Source: Brugia malayi
Taxonomy: Eukaryota; Nematoda; Chromadorea; Rhabditida; Onchocercidae
Direction: 5' to 3'
Length of the DNA stretch: 64,000 nt
Assembly: GCF_000002995.4 (NCBI RefSeq)
Contig: NW_025062476.1
Coordinates: 11,530,501-11,594,500 of the forward strand
In this document: positions 63,617-64,000 of the stretch, piece after piece
Layout: the number at the start of each line of letters is the position of its first letter
Position numbering within the stretch: position 1 is the stretch's first letter
Program-made: the position numbers and the translations under genes
Notes under the pieces: model-generated
Told to the model about the DNA's origin: nothing
Seen by the model: the letters and a program-made list of their open reading frames with translations, nothing else
Databases searched by the model: none

Positions 63617-64000
63617 CTATTCACCAATTTCTTTTATGCAAATGTTACTCCATTTTATCAACCAAACTTTTGAAATTTGTCCCACCTTTTCAAACATCAA
63701 ACACCGCTTCAGCTTATGTTGAAATTCTCTCTTAACAGTATGTGAAATGTATCTCAAAAACCAATAATTATCAAATTTCAAGTGATCCGATGATGTTCTA
63801 TCAGTGATATTATTAGTGGTATGTATAACAAACCATTTTATTAAATGCATCAGAATCCCATTTCTTACGTTGTCACTCAGTTTACACGTATTATTGAAAT
63901 GGTAGAACACGCTACTGTAGCCCTTCTTTCGGTTTTCAAAAGAACATTTATAAACTTTACAATGCGGATTTAAAACTGTTTCACCTTTGGTTTTTAATTT
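63617..64000 (-). CDS. Partial unknown protein (probable last exon), runs off the right edge
   Basis: A minus-strand frame is open from the window edge to a TAG at 63617-63619, 127 codons with no internal stop. This is long for AT-rich non-coding DNA. Composition is ordinary protein-like rather than poly-Lys/Phe: it includes GETVLNPHCKVYKCSFENR, LKFDNYWFLRYISHTVKRE and a Trp/Ile-rich end (VWLIKWSNICIKEIGE). No motif or family is recognised. Whether an acceptor lies inside this segment cannot be decided here. Confidence 0.5.
   Translation of the reverse strand, partial: KLKTKGETVLNPHCKVYKCSFENRKKGYSSVFYHFNNTCKLSDNVRNGILMHLIKWFVIHTTNNITDRTSSDHLKFDNYWFLRYISHTVKREFQHKLKRCLMFEKVGQISKVWLIKWSNICIKEIGE

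Noticed and set aside
1..64000. tRNA or rRNA genes
   Set aside because: No cloverleaf-like block, B-box or rRNA-like sequence recognised by eye; a covariance-model scan was not possible.

Overview
The window looks like a nuclear contig from a nematode, most likely a clade III (spirurid/filarial-type) worm. The base composition is extremely AT-rich, with long A/T homopolymers in almost every intron. Genes have many small exons with TTTCAG-type acceptors, most start codons sit 0-5 nt after a splice-acceptor motif (the signature of spliced-leader trans-splicing), and one gene encodes a nematode-type Str-superfamily chemoreceptor. The species cannot be fixed from the sequence alone.

Layout. (1) 178-13935, minus: a 39-exon UBR1-type N-end-rule ubiquitin ligase whose last C-terminal exon(s) lie beyond the left edge. 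(2) 15064-18746, plus: 12-exon rpn-5/PSMD12, the 26S proteasome lid subunit Rpn5, divergent from ubr-1. (3) 19053-20739, minus: a short, charged, otherwise unrecognised protein with the C-terminal half of a WW domain. I found it by chaining phase-compatible exons, none of which forms a long ORF, and it is tail-to-tail with rpn-5. (4) About 20.7-46.8 kb: a gene-poor, very AT-rich stretch with a perfect 43-bp minisatellite, several degenerate minisatellites, microsatellites, a palindrome and a long inverted repeat. (5) 46810-50074, plus: a 7TM receptor in three exons. (6) 52375-53629, minus: an Ashwin (C2orf49)-like protein, a family tied to the tRNA-ligase complex. (7) 54629-56238, plus: CFAP20/BUG22. 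(8) 56896-62889, plus: dis-3/RRP44, the exosome nuclease, in 17 exons. (9) 63617-64000, minus: an open reading frame running off the right edge, probably the last exon of another gene.

Functionally this is mostly housekeeping: targeted protein turnover (UBR1 ligase and a proteasome lid subunit, divergently arranged) and RNA processing (DIS3; Ashwin). I assembled exons by hand and checked reading phase at every junction. The totals are whole codons: ubr-1 1808 residues so far, rpn-5 494, dis-3 945, CFAP20 216, receptor 328, Ashwin-like 118.

The most interesting signals are: a DIS3 whose PIN endonuclease domain keeps its exosome-anchoring cysteines but has lost most catalytic acidic residues, while the exonuclease centre is intact; two non-canonical splice junctions (GA donor in ubr-1, CG acceptor in dis-3) exactly where homology demands a junction; a natural GC-AG intron and all-phase-0 introns in rpn-5; the hidden WW-type gene; and a 43-bp periodicity that recurs at three separate repeat loci.
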